Shown: positions 1-7,582, counted from the stretch's first letter. The stretch is 9,407 nt of DNA from Mageeibacillus sp. UBA1257 (GCA_002308775.1 DBVT01000046.1:1-9407); one strand, 5' to 3'. The notes: a model not told the origin generated them from the letters alone. Program-made: numbers and translations.

Positions 1-1952
1 GTAATAAAGAGCATTCAAAAGAAAGAGCTGACAAAAAGCGCAAGATCAATTTCAGTCTTCTCGGAAGACTCGTAAAAATGCTTGTCGGGACATATCCCGT
101 AATGGTGCCTGTGACGATCGTATTTATAGTTTTCTCAGCTGTCATATCCTCTGTCCCCGCGGTATTTAACCAGAAGATCGTAAAGATCATTACAGATCAC
201 GTTGAAGCGGGAGATTTCAATTGGGCGCTCGCAAAGGAAGAGATCATGCCCAAACTTGTAATACTGATCATCCTTTATTTCATATCACTTTTGATGATCG
301 GTCTGTACAGGCAGTTTATGGCTTATATCACGCAGGGATTTCTTGCAAAAACGAGAGAGAAGATGTTCTCCGGAATGCAAAACCTGCCTGTAAAATATTT
401 CGACACGCATAAACATGGAGACATAATGAGCCATTATACGAATGATATCGACGCGATAAGAGAGCTTATATCTCAGTCGTTCCCTCAGATAATCACATCG
501 GCAGTTATAGTTACGACAGTTTTCTTTATTATGCTATGGTACAGTTTCTGGATGACTCTGCTCGTTATCACAGGTGTTGTCGCTATGATATTTGTATCCA
601 GAAAGGTCGGAGGAGGCTCTTCAAAATATTTTGTCCGCCAGCAGGAATCCATGGGTAAAGCGGAAGGATTTATCCAGGAGATGATCAACGGCCAGAAAGT
701 CATCAAAGTGTTCAATCACGAAGAGAATGTAAAAAATGACTTCAGAAAAGTAAATGAAGAACTGTTTGTCCACAGTTTCAAGGCTCACGCTTTTGCGAAT
801 ATGCTCGGACCTATAATCATGAATATAGGAAATGTTTTATACGTCCTCGGAGTAACTGTCGGAAGCGTTTTACTCATAACAAAAGTGCCGAATATAAGCA
901 TCAGAGCTTTAGTGACTTCTGTTGGTATCACTGCTGTTTCAGTTGATATAATCGTTCCTTTCCTCAATATGACTAAGCAGTTTACGGGAAATGTGAATCA
1001 GCTGTCGCAGCAGATCAACTCGATCGCTATGGGTCTTGCGGGAGCGGAGAGAGTATTCGAGCTTATGGACGAACAGCCTGAGAAAGACGACGGATATGTC
1101 ACCTTGGTCAACTCTGAAACAGATGAAAACGGTAATTTGAATGAGACAGAAAAGCATACCGGTCACTGGGCATGGAAGCATCCTCACTCTGCTGACGGTA
1201 CAATAACTTATCAGCCTCTTAAAGGCGACGTCACGATGACAGACGTCGATTTCGGATACGATCCTCACAAGCAGGTCCTGTATGATATTTCTGTTTACGC
1301 AAAGTCCGGACAGAAGGTCGCTTTTGTAGGAGCTACAGGAGCGGGGAAGACGACTATTACGAATCTGATCAACAGATTTTACGATATTCAGGACGGTAAA
1401 ATAAGATACGACGGGATAAATATAAACAAGATCAAAAAGGCAGATCTCAGAAGATCGCTCGGAATAGTTTTACAGGATACCAACCTGTTCACGGGAACCG
1501 TTATGGAAAATATCCGTTACGGAAATCTTGAGGCGACTGATGAAGAATGCATAAAAGCCGCGGAGCTTGCTAACGCGGACGATTTTATCAGAAGACTTCC
1601 CGAAGGATACAACACGATGCTGACAAACAACGGAAGCAATTTGTCACAGGGACAGAGGCAGCTCATTTCTATCGCAAGAGCGGCAGTGGCTGATCCTCCG
1701 GTGATGATACTTGACGAGGCGACTTCTTCGATCGATACGAGAACAGAAGCTCTTGTTCAGGCAGGAATGGACAAGCTTATGCAGGGAAGGACTGTCTTTG
1801 TTATTGCGCACAGGCTTTCGACAGTCATGAATTCAAATGTCATAATGGTGCTCGATCACGGCAGGATCATCGAACGCGGCGACCATGATACTCTTATAGC
1901 GAACAGGGGAGTATATTACAAACTCTATACGGGCGCTTTCGAACTCGAATGA
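1..1952 (+). CDS. ABC exporter half-transporter (permease fused to ATPase), 5'-truncated by the window edge
   Basis: Membrane exporter half: an N-terminal transmembrane domain fused to an ATPase that powers efflux of a drug, lipid or peptide, usually as a heterodimer in Firmicutes. The reading frame is open from base 3. The codons before the ATG at 78 encode a basic linker (KKRKINFSLLGRLVK) that normally precedes the first membrane helix, so the true start lies upstream. Numbering from that Met, helices fall near 6-29, 58-80, 137-158, 159-175, 243-267 and 276-297. The ATPase shows Walker A GATGAGKT (418-425), Q-loop Gln466, signature LSQGQ (522-526), Walker B MILDE with catalytic Glu547, and switch His578. 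The intact Walker B Glu suggests the catalytically competent half; a degenerate partner would be expected just upstream, out of view. A segment of about 48 residues (338-385, WAWKHPH) separates membrane domain from ATPase, as I recall from other clostridial members. Substrate unknown. Confidence 0.95.
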   Translation, partial: NKEHSKERADKKRKINFSLLGRLVKMLVGTYPVMVPVTIVFIVFSAVISSVPAVFNQKIVKIITDHVEAGDFNWALAKEEIMPKLVILIILYFISLLMIGLYRQFMAYITQGFLAKTREKMFSGMQNLPVKYFDTHKHGDIMSHYTNDIDAIRELISQSFPQIITSAVIVTTVFFIMLWYSFWMTLLVITGVVAMIFVSRKVGGGSSKYFVRQQESMGKAEGFIQEMINGQKVIKVFNHEENVKNDFRKVNEELFVHSFKAHAFANMLGPIIMNIGNVLYVLGVTVGSVLLITKVPNISIRALVTSVGITAVSVDIIVPFLNMTKQFTGNVNQLSQQINSIAMGLAGAERVFELMDEQPEKDDGYVTLVNSETDENGNLNETEKHTGHWAWKHPHSADGTITYQPLKGDVTMTDVDFGYDPHKQVLYDISVYAKSGQKVAFVGATGAGKTTITNLINRFYDIQDGKIRYDGININKIKKADLRRSLGIVLQDTNLFTGTVMENIRYGNLEATDEECIKAAELANADDFIRRLPEGYNTMLTNNGSNLSQGQRQLISIARAAVADPPVMILDEATSSIDTRTEALVQAGMDKLMQGRTVFVIAHRLSTVMNSNVIMVLDHGRIIERGDHDTLIANRGVYYKLYTGAFELE

Positions 1953-1975
1953 CGTTCATACGATAAATTCAACTT

Positions 1976-2026
1976 AAAAAATCGTTTGAAGTGTAAAAAT
2001 ATCTGACATTTCGAACGATTTTTTTT
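1976..2026 (+). terminator. Rho-independent terminator after the ABC exporter gene
   Basis: Arms 1976-1994 and 2006-2024 form 19 consecutive pairs, including two G-T wobbles, around an 11-nt loop, and run into eight T residues (2019-2026). The hairpin begins 24 bases after the exporter stop. It is AT-rich but long. The A-run on the 5' side would give a T-run on the other strand, so it could act in both directions, although no minus-strand gene ends here. Confidence 0.88.
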
Positions 2027-2041
2027 ATATTTGATCAAAAT

Positions 2042-2089
2042 AAACTGGATACACAAAAAATTGTATACAATTCCTGTTGCATCCAATTT
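2042..2089. promoter_or_regulatory. Concentric inverted repeats, probable operator overlapping the aminotransferase -35 box
   Basis: A perfect 14-bp palindrome AATTGTATACAATT (2059-2072) lies inside a second inverted repeat, TGGATACA (2046-2053) and TGCATCCA (2078-2085, 7 of 8 pairs), with AAA/TTT beyond it. Both share one axis at 2065.5, giving 18 of 24 matched pairs. The right outer arm covers the -35 hexamer at 2077-2082, which would suit repression. The core has the TTGT...ACAA look of some GntR-family operators, but no regulator gene is visible and the assignment is inference. It lies upstream of the expected transcript start, so it should act as DNA for the aminotransferase gene. If read through from the exporter gene it could be a weak second terminator hairpin. 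Confidence 0.55.
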
Positions 2090-2105
2090 TTCTCTTTGCT
2101 ATAAT
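2077..2105 (+). promoter_or_regulatory. Extended -10 sigma-A-type promoter for the aminotransferase gene
   Basis: The -10 box is a perfect TATAAT (2100-2105) preceded by TGC, so it is an extended -10. A partial -35 TTGCAT (2077-2082) sits at a 17-bp spacing. The expected transcript start is near 2112, leaving a leader of about 25 nt that holds the AGGAGG ribosome binding site (2124-2129). The weak -35 combined with a strong extended -10 fits a regulated promoter overlapped by the dyad. Confidence 0.8.
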
Positions 2106-2136
2106 ATCAAAGTAATTTTCGACAGGAGGTCAGTCA

Positions 2137-3411
2137 ATGAATTACCTTAAAGCATCAAAAGCAGAATTGCAAAAAGAACTCGAGATACAACGCAAAAGAT
2201 TTGACGATTATAAGGCGATGGGACTCTCATATAATATGACGAGAGGAAAACCCGATTCGGCACAGCTTGCGCTGAGTGACGAGATGCTGGATCCGAAATA
2301 TATCGGAGACGGAAAAGCCGGAGAGACAAACTGCAAAAACTACGGCGGTATCGACGGTATTGATCCGATGAAGAAGCTGTTTGCGGAACTTATGAATACA
2401 AATCCTGAAAACATCATCGTAGGCAACAACTCGAGCCTCAATATGATGTATGATCTTTTAATGAAATTTATGATCTTCGGAACTCCTGCCGTAAAAAAGC
2501 CCTGGTGCAAAAGCGAAAAACTCAAATTCATCTGTCCCGTTCCCGGATATGACAGACACTTTCTTGTGACTGAAAGTCTTGGATTCGATCTTATCAGTGT
2601 TCCGATCCTCGCTGACGGACCGGATATGGATATGATAGAAAAACTTGTCGCAGAGGATGAATATATAAAAGGCATGTGGTCCGTTCCGAAATACAGCAAC
2701 CCGACAGGCGTCGTTTATTCAGACGAAGTAGTAGACAGACTGGGAAGAATGTATACTAAAGCGGAAGATTTTACGATCTTTTGGGACGATGCATACAGCG
2801 TGCATTTCTTCGGAGACGAGCCTGCAAAGCAAAAGAGTCTTATGAAGGCCTGCGAAGAAGGCGGACATCCTGACAGGTGCTACACATTCATGTCGACATC
2901 GAAAATGACTTTCCCCGGCGACGGTGTGGCCGCCATGGGTTCTTCTTTGGCAAACATCGAAGTTGTAAAGAAATGGATAAATGTTCAGAGCATCGGTCCT
3001 GATAAAATGAACCAGCTCAGGCACGCGAACTTCCTCAAAGATTACGAGCATGTTATCGAACATATGAGAAAACATGCAAAGCTCCTGAAACCGAAATTCG
3101 ACGTTTTTCTCGAAACATTTGAAGAAGAGATGGGAGATACCGGTATTTTTACGTGGAGCAAACCGGAAGGGGGCTATTTCATTAGCGTCGATACGCTTCC
3201 CGGACTTGCAAAGAAGACGGTTGCAAAATGCAATGAATGCGGAGTTGCTTTTACTCCTGCAGGTTCGACATATCCGTATAAGATCGACCCGCAGGACAGA
3301 AACATAAGGATCGCCCCTTCATTTCCTCCTTATTCCCAGTTAAAAGATGCCGCAACGATTCTTTGTATCTGCGTCAAGATCTGCACGCTTGAACAGTTGC
3401 TTGGAATATAG
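2137..3411 (+). CDS. PLP-dependent aminotransferase, aspartate aminotransferase-like (subgroup Ic / Asp_aminotransf family)
   Basis: Fold-type I aminotransferase of 424 residues, probably cytosolic, transferring the amino group of aspartate or a related amino acid to 2-oxoglutarate. The N-terminal SYNMTRGKPDSAQL motif is typical of the subgroup Ic aspartate aminotransferases and differs from classical AspC. Visible active-site elements: NPTG loop with Asn188, Asp218 and Tyr220 in FWDDAY (pyridine nitrogen and phenolic oxygen contacts), the Schiff-base Lys256 in STSKMTFPG, and Arg391 in RIAPSFPP, which should bind the substrate carboxylate. Length and both ends look complete. The start is set by AGGAGG seven bases before the ATG. 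It is first in a run of three same-strand genes, 37 nt before the next. Its C-terminal codons overlap a possible promoter for that gene. True substrate (aspartate, aromatic or other) cannot be decided here. Confidence 0.9.
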   Translation: MNYLKASKAELQKELEIQRKRFDDYKAMGLSYNMTRGKPDSAQLALSDEMLDPKYIGDGKAGETNCKNYGGIDGIDPMKKLFAELMNTNPENIIVGNNSSLNMMYDLLMKFMIFGTPAVKKPWCKSEKLKFICPVPGYDRHFLVTESLGFDLISVPILADGPDMDMIEKLVAEDEYIKGMWSVPKYSNPTGVVYSDEVVDRLGRMYTKAEDFTIFWDDAYSVHFFGDEPAKQKSLMKACEEGGHPDRCYTFMSTSKMTFPGDGVAAMGSSLANIEVVKKWINVQSIGPDKMNQLRHANFLKDYEHVIEHMRKHAKLLKPKFDVFLETFEEEMGDTGIFTWSKPEGGYFISVDTLPGLAKKTVAKCNECGVAFTPAGSTYPYKIDPQDRNIRIAPSFPPYSQLKDAATILCICVKICTLEQLLGI

Positions 3412-3417
3412 TAAAAT
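3389..3417 (+). promoter_or_regulatory. Possible internal promoter for the alpha/beta hydrolase gene
   Basis: TTGAAC (3389-3394, 4 of 6 to consensus) and TAAAAT (3412-3417, 5 of 6) are exactly 17 bp apart, spanning the last codons and stop of the aminotransferase gene. The expected transcript would start near 3424, just before the hydrolase ribosome binding site. In AT-rich DNA such matches arise by chance, so this is moderate evidence that the hydrolase and peptidase genes can be expressed apart from the aminotransferase. Confidence 0.4.
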
Positions 3418-3448
3418 ACTCACAGCAAATGTTGAAGGAGTAAGTTTT

Positions 3449-4927
3449 ATGGGGAAGTACGGAAAAACTCTCTGTGAATATAAACCGTCTCCGGCGAAAC
3501 GCGTCAAGGCGCCTGACTTTAGAATGACAGAGACTTTTGATCTCACCTCCGCCTGTTTGAAACAGCAGTTCCGGACATCGGGAGATCTCGAGAAGTACTC
3601 TGTTTTTCACAAGAACGGCATTTTTCAGATCGGTCCCGGAAATGACATGCGGGAGTCTTTTGCGAATTTCATCCCGGCGGAAGATCTTAAAAACAAATTG
3701 ATAAATGCTAATATTTTATTCCTTTGCAGAAGCGAACTCGGAGAGTTTTGCCGTCTTCACAGCGAAGGAAGGATATTTATCGCGACAACTGACAAAAAAC
3801 TTCCTTACGTTGACGGTTATTTTATCGAATATGAAGATAACGGAGCATTTGGTTTTAAGATAGGAAAGAGAAAAGGCAAAGATATCACGTATCTGTGCGA
3901 CAAAGTCGTGCTTGAAGGAGAATATAAGCCATATGATTTCGTAAATGTGAAATTCGGGGCTTTTTACGAGAAAAAAGGTCTGAGGATCGTCGTTTATTAC
4001 AACAAAAAGCCGATCATCAATGTTTTTGACGGGGAAAAACCTGCTGGGCTTAAATCATGCTTATATTTTGAAAACGGATTGAACAGACTTTATCTCAGAG
4101 GTATCGGAAGCAGAGCGAAGTTAAATATAAAACATCCTGTCGAAGTCGGACAGTTTAAAGATATCAAGCTGTATGACTTTTCGCAGCTGGACGATTATTC
4201 ATTCAGAGATCTTCATACGATGCTGACACCGAGAAGATTCTGCGACAATAACGGAATTACGATACCTTACAGACTATACCTTCCGAAAGATTACGATCCG
4301 AAGAAAAAATATCCGTTGATGATGTATCTTCACGGAGCCGGGCTTAAGGGTGATGACAATATACATCAGCTCGGATATGACAGAAATTTCTATAAGAGTT
4401 TTCTTGATATCCAGGCAAAACAGGAAATGATCTTCGTCATTCCTCAGTGCAATGTAAAAAGCTGGAACGACGGAGATTACGATATCAACAAATTATTTTC
4501 TGAAAGGATCTTCAAACTGACAGATGACGAGCCGCCGATGGTGGAAGCTATAATGCATCTTTTTTACGATCTTGAGGAAACTTTTTCTGTTGATCACAAA
4601 AGAATATACCTTAGCGGAGCTTCAATGGGCGGAATGGGAGCCTACGGAGTTCTGGGAAGGCATCCCGAATATTTTGCGGCCGGTTTTATCGGCTGCGCCA
4701 TGGGAGATCCGGGAAAAGCAAAAGAATATGCAAAAGTCCCTCTGTGGATCGGTCACGGAACGCTTGATCCCGCAATATCGGTATCAAAAGGCCGCGAGAT
4801 GGCAAAAGCGATAGAGGAAGCCGGCGGAGAAGTCAATTATAACGAATATCCTGACAGATATCACGATTTCTCGACAAGGGAAGACTTCGACAAAGCAATG
4901 GAATGGGTAATAACAAAATCAAAATAA
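3449..4927 (+). CDS. Cytosolic alpha/beta hydrolase (esterase/predicted peptidase, COG4099-like) with an N-terminal lectin-like domain
   Basis: A 492-residue two-domain protein. Residues about 270-492 form an alpha/beta hydrolase: oxyanion-hole motif HGAGLKGDDN (295-304), nucleophile Ser392 in GASMGG, acid Asp440 in GTLDP and His472 in YHDFS. The order and spacing fit the COG4099 predicted-peptidase / feruloyl-type esterase group. Residues about 28-230 are strand-rich (GYFIEYEDNGAFGFKIG, FVNVKFGAFYEKKGLRIVVY) and resemble a concanavalin/LamG-like beta sandwich; this fold call is inference. There is no signal peptide, so it should act inside the cell, unusual for a carbohydrate esterase. An in-frame upstream ATG (3347) overlaps the aminotransferase; the ATG at 3449 is preferred because AAGGAG (3435-3440) lies eight bases before it. 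The next gene starts 21 nt after its stop. Substrate unknown: an ester or small amide is likely. Confidence 0.82.
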   Translation: MGKYGKTLCEYKPSPAKRVKAPDFRMTETFDLTSACLKQQFRTSGDLEKYSVFHKNGIFQIGPGNDMRESFANFIPAEDLKNKLINANILFLCRSELGEFCRLHSEGRIFIATTDKKLPYVDGYFIEYEDNGAFGFKIGKRKGKDITYLCDKVVLEGEYKPYDFVNVKFGAFYEKKGLRIVVYYNKKPIINVFDGEKPAGLKSCLYFENGLNRLYLRGIGSRAKLNIKHPVEVGQFKDIKLYDFSQLDDYSFRDLHTMLTPRRFCDNNGITIPYRLYLPKDYDPKKKYPLMMYLHGAGLKGDDNIHQLGYDRNFYKSFLDIQAKQEMIFVIPQCNVKSWNDGDYDINKLFSERIFKLTDDEPPMVEAIMHLFYDLEETFSVDHKRIYLSGASMGGMGAYGVLGRHPEYFAAGFIGCAMGDPGKAKEYAKVPLWIGHGTLDPAISVSKGREMAKAIEEAGGEVNYNEYPDRYHDFSTREDFDKAMEWVITKSK

Positions 4928-4948
4928 AAAATGTAAAGGATCGATTTT

Positions 4949-6331
4949 ATGAAAAACGCATGGTCAGATATGAGTGAAAAAACAAGGAAAGACGTATTTT
5001 TCTTCAGCGAAGAATATATGGATTTTCTCGATGCTGCAAAAACCGAAAGAGAAGCTTGCGCATATTTTACGTCTCTTGCAGAGAATGAAGGATTTGTTGA
5101 TTTTGATGACGTCATCTCGGGTAAAATAGACTTCAAACCCGGGCTTAAAGTTATCAAAAATATCCACAATAAGTCTTTTATAGCCGCGATAATAGGCACT
5201 GAAGATCCGGAAAACGGACTTAAGATCGTTGGATCTCATATAGATTCTCCGAGACTCGATTTCAAGCCCAGACCGTATTACGAGGATTCAGGTATCGGTT
5301 ATATCAAGACGCATTACTACGGCGGCATCAAAAAATATCAATGGGTCACCATTCCGCTCTCTATACATGGAATAGTTATTAAAAAAGACGGATCTTATGT
5401 AGATATCAGCATAGGTGAAAAGGATTCAGATCCTGTTTTTACGATCTCCGATCTTTTGCCTCACCTTTCACAGGAGCAGATCGAGCAGCCCGTTTCGAAA
5501 TTCATTCCCGCAGAGAATCTGAATATAATCTCCGGTTCGCTCTGCTTTGATACTTCAGATGATGAAAAGGATCCTCTTAAAAAGTGCCTTGAAGATTATT
5601 TCAAAAAAGAATACGATATCGATCCTGACGAGCTTTTGACGGCGGAATTTGAATGTGTTCCTGCTTTCAAGGCGAGAGATCTCGGATTTGACAGAAGTTT
5701 GATCGCCGCATACGGTCAGGATGATAGGATCTGCGCATATTCCGCGTTCAGAGCTCTCCTCGACGTAAAAGAGATCCCTCAGAAAACATGTATATGTTAT
5801 TGTTCCGACAAAGAAGAGATAGGAAGCGTTGGCAATACGGGAGCGCAGTCATATGCACTGTCAAATTTTATCGCGGAACTTTGCAATTTTGCACATCCCG
5901 ATACTGCTTTTATTTCACTTCGCAGATGTCTCGCCAATACCAAGCTTCTTTCAGCTGATGTTACTGCCGCGTTTGATCCGACTTATGCAAACGCATACGA
6001 CAAAACGAATGCTGCGTTCTGCGGAAAAGGTCTCGCGGTTCAAAAATATACAGGCGCAAGAGGCAAGTCATCCGCAAGCGACGCAAACGCCGAATATCTG
6101 GCTGAAGTAGTTAATCTTTTTACTGAAAACGGCATCCCGTGGCAGATCAATGAGATGGGAAGAACAGACCTCGGCGGAGGCGGCACGATCGCTCAGTATA
6201 TGGCAAATCTCGGAATGAGTGTGATAGACTGCGGAACGCCTATTTTATCGATGCACGCGCCTTACGAGATATCTTCAAAAGCCGATCTTTATTATACCTA
6301 TAAAGGTTATTCTGCATTCTTTAACAGTTGA
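4949..6331 (+). CDS. apeA: M18 family zinc aminopeptidase (aminopeptidase I type)
   Basis: Cytosolic metallo-aminopeptidase of 460 residues, the usual length for the clostridial ApeA group, removing N-terminal residues from peptides; M18 enzymes form large tetrahedral dodecamers. The co-catalytic metal set is intact: His97 in GSHIDSPR, bridging Asp258 in YGQDDR, Glu289/Glu290 in DKEEIGS, Asp337 in SADVTAAF and His436 in SMHAPYE. The segments KTHYYGGIKKYQW and LGGGGT are family hallmarks. The start is supported by AAAGGA (4935-4940) eight bases before the ATG. It lies 21 nt after the hydrolase stop with no promoter between, so the two are very probably cotranscribed, and a hairpin terminator follows. 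Residue preference (acidic, leucine or broad) cannot be told from sequence alone. Confidence 0.94.
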   Translation: MKNAWSDMSEKTRKDVFFFSEEYMDFLDAAKTEREACAYFTSLAENEGFVDFDDVISGKIDFKPGLKVIKNIHNKSFIAAIIGTEDPENGLKIVGSHIDSPRLDFKPRPYYEDSGIGYIKTHYYGGIKKYQWVTIPLSIHGIVIKKDGSYVDISIGEKDSDPVFTISDLLPHLSQEQIEQPVSKFIPAENLNIISGSLCFDTSDDEKDPLKKCLEDYFKKEYDIDPDELLTAEFECVPAFKARDLGFDRSLIAAYGQDDRICAYSAFRALLDVKEIPQKTCICYCSDKEEIGSVGNTGAQSYALSNFIAELCNFAHPDTAFISLRRCLANTKLLSADVTAAFDPTYANAYDKTNAAFCGKGLAVQKYTGARGKSSASDANAEYLAEVVNLFTENGIPWQINEMGRTDLGGGGTIAQYMANLGMSVIDCGTPILSMHAPYEISSKADLYYTYKGYSAFFNS

Positions 6332-6365
6332 TGATCTTAAGGTCATATTTAAGTTTAAAAATCAT

Positions 6366-6406
6366 CCCGCCGCGTACTTTAGATGATCCGCGACGGGAAT
6401 TTTTTT
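6366..6406. terminator. Hairpin terminator between the convergent apeA and GH172 genes
   Basis: CCCG-C-CGCG (6366-6374) pairs with CGCG-A-CGGG (6389-6397), leaving one C-A mismatch and a 14-nt loop, followed by seven T residues (6400-6406). It begins 35 bases after the apeA stop. Read on the minus strand the hairpin is followed by ATGATTTTT, a shorter T-run, so it may also stop transcripts of the GH172 gene, which ends at 6428. Confidence 0.82.
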
Positions 6407-6427
6407 GAGATAGATCTCATAAATAAA

Positions 6428-7495
6428 TCATTCGAGCGAGACTTCGTCGTCAGACGGCAGAGGTTTAAAAGCTTTATGAGGATGTGTCTGATACCAGTAT
6501 GCGACGGATGCGAAATCGTCGCGACGTCCGTATGTTTTATTGTTCATATACCCCATATTGAGCAGTTTCATCGAAAAATTCTTTTCAAAATGGATAGGAT
6601 CCGGAATATGCCAGCGATAGCCCATGAAACGAGGCTGGGTGTTGTAATTTGATTTGCTGCGATCCCATGTCTCTGAACCCATCATAGCGAACATTCCGGC
6701 ATATAGACCGGAAAAAGGCTGATATTTTCCGAACATATCATATCCGAACGCGTATGAGCCGCAGAAATAATCCTCTGTTCCTGTGTAGTTGAGAGACGGA
6801 TAAATATCGTCGTCGACATAAACTTTCACTTCGCCTTCGACCCAGCAGCCGTCGCGACCGTTTATACCTGCCGACAAAGTCACGCCGATAAAATTGCCCT
6901 GTCCTTCGATACCGTCGATAACAGTATACGCTTTACCTGCAGTGAGAGGTTGCTCCTGCCTGTATGATGCGTGGAAATACAGAGATTCATCGGGAATATC
7001 GCAGAGCTGTCCGTTGATCGTATAATAGATATTTTGAGCGCCTGTACCGGGAGCTTTTCTGTTCTCCACAGTTATCTTCGCGTGTTTTTTAAAAGGCATT
7101 TTAAAATAGCAGGAAAAACCTCTGCAAGGAGCGCAGAGGAGAAGTGCCGAATTGAGAGTAGGATAGTTTCCGTCAAAATTAGTTACATTATTATAATAAG
7201 CGTGGCCGAAAAATGCGGAAAGCGGAGCTTCTACAGAAGGCTCTTCCTCGTTATCCCAGTACATTCTGAGGATCATATGCCAGCCGGTGATTCCACCCAT
7301 CCAGATCTGATTTACATATCCCGGTCCGTCGATATCTAAAACAGTCAATGTGTCTCCCGGCTCAATAAATGTGCACGGATTTGTTTTTTCTGTGTCTGAA
7401 CCTTTAGTTCCGCCGCCTTTTTCAGCTCTCGGATTTTCAGACGAAGCAGAAAAAGTTCTTCCTTTTATTGGCATAGACGGATCGATGAAATACAT
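6428..7495 (-). CDS. GH172 (DUF2961) family glycoside hydrolase
   Basis: A 355-residue protein of the former DUF2961 family, now GH172, whose characterised members act on alpha-D-fructofuranosides (difructose dianhydride I synthase/hydrolase, alphaFFase1) and alpha-D-arabinofuranosides. Hallmarks: SASSENPRAEKGGG near the N-terminus, IEPGDT (44-49), IDGPGYVNQIW (55-65), WVEGEVKVYVDDD (218-230), NYTGTEDYF (236-244), YRWHIPDP (293-300) and a terminal SVAYWYQ. Glu220 and Glu241 are 21 residues apart, the same spacing as the two glutamates I recall as catalytic in alphaFFase1 (270 and 291), so the active site looks intact. There is no signal peptide; it should work on imported oligosaccharides. 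The start follows GGAGG (7505-7509) at nine bases. It is divergent from the GH78 gene, hinting at a shared substrate. The exact sugar is not predictable from this view. Confidence 0.9.
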   Translation of the reverse strand: MYFIDPSMPIKGRTFSASSENPRAEKGGGTKGSDTEKTNPCTFIEPGDTLTVLDIDGPGYVNQIWMGGITGWHMILRMYWDNEEEPSVEAPLSAFFGHAYYNNVTNFDGNYPTLNSALLLCAPCRGFSCYFKMPFKKHAKITVENRKAPGTGAQNIYYTINGQLCDIPDESLYFHASYRQEQPLTAGKAYTVIDGIEGQGNFIGVTLSAGINGRDGCWVEGEVKVYVDDDIYPSLNYTGTEDYFCGSYAFGYDMFGKYQPFSGLYAGMFAMMGSETWDRSKSNYNTQPRFMGYRWHIPDPIHFEKNFSMKLLNMGYMNNKTYGRRDDFASVAYWYQTHPHKAFKPLPSDDEVSLE

Positions 7496-7535
7496 AATTT
7501 TAAACCTCCGGAAAAATTTTTCTTTTCTTTCAAAA

Positions 7536-7564
7536 ATTATATCATATTTTACCTATGATGTAAG
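7536..7564 (-). promoter_or_regulatory. Promoter for the GH172 gene
   Basis: On the minus strand a perfect TATAAT (7541-7536) is preceded at 17 bp by CTTACA (7564-7559, 4 of 6 to TTGACA). The transcript would start near 7529, giving a leader of about 34 nt with the GGAGG site. The -35 box lies inside the spacer and -35 region of the oppositely directed GH78 promoter. Confidence 0.72.
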
Positions 7565-7582
7565 TAAAGTTTTTGATATAAT
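7554..7582 (+). promoter_or_regulatory. Promoter for the GH78 gene
   Basis: A perfect -10 TATAAT (7577-7582) is preceded by TGA, and TGATATAAT here is the exact inverted copy of the GH172 -10 region (7536-7544). At 17-bp spacing the -35 position (7554-7559, TATGAT) is a poor match, so an activator may be needed. The start should fall near 7589, with GGAG (7611-7614) nine bases before the GH78 ATG. Confidence 0.68.

Noticed and set aside
78..80. ATG at 78 as the true start of the ABC exporter
   Set aside because: The frame is open back to base 3 and encodes the usual basic linker, and no convincing ribosome binding site precedes this ATG; the gene is truncated by the window.
939..1268. Minus-strand frame of 109 codons inside the exporter gene
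   Set aside because: It is a shadow of the strongly supported ABC exporter coding sequence.
3347..3448. Upstream start giving a 526-residue hydrolase
   Set aside because: The extra 34 residues overlap the aminotransferase gene, resemble no known domain and lack a ribosome binding site, whereas 3449 has AAGGAG at eight bases.
6406..6419. Short inverted repeat TGAGAT-AG-ATCTCA after the convergent terminator
   Set aside because: Six-bp arms with a 2-nt gap in AT-rich DNA are easily produced by chance, and no promoter lies nearby.
6971..7339. Plus-strand frame of 122 codons inside the GH172 gene
   Set aside because: It is antisense to a well-supported GH172 protein and its translation has no recognisable motif.
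7549..7563. TTAC-N7-GTAA as a definite operator between the divergent promoters
   Set aside because: Only four bases per arm match and the flanks do not extend the symmetry; kept only as a candidate within the promoter finding.
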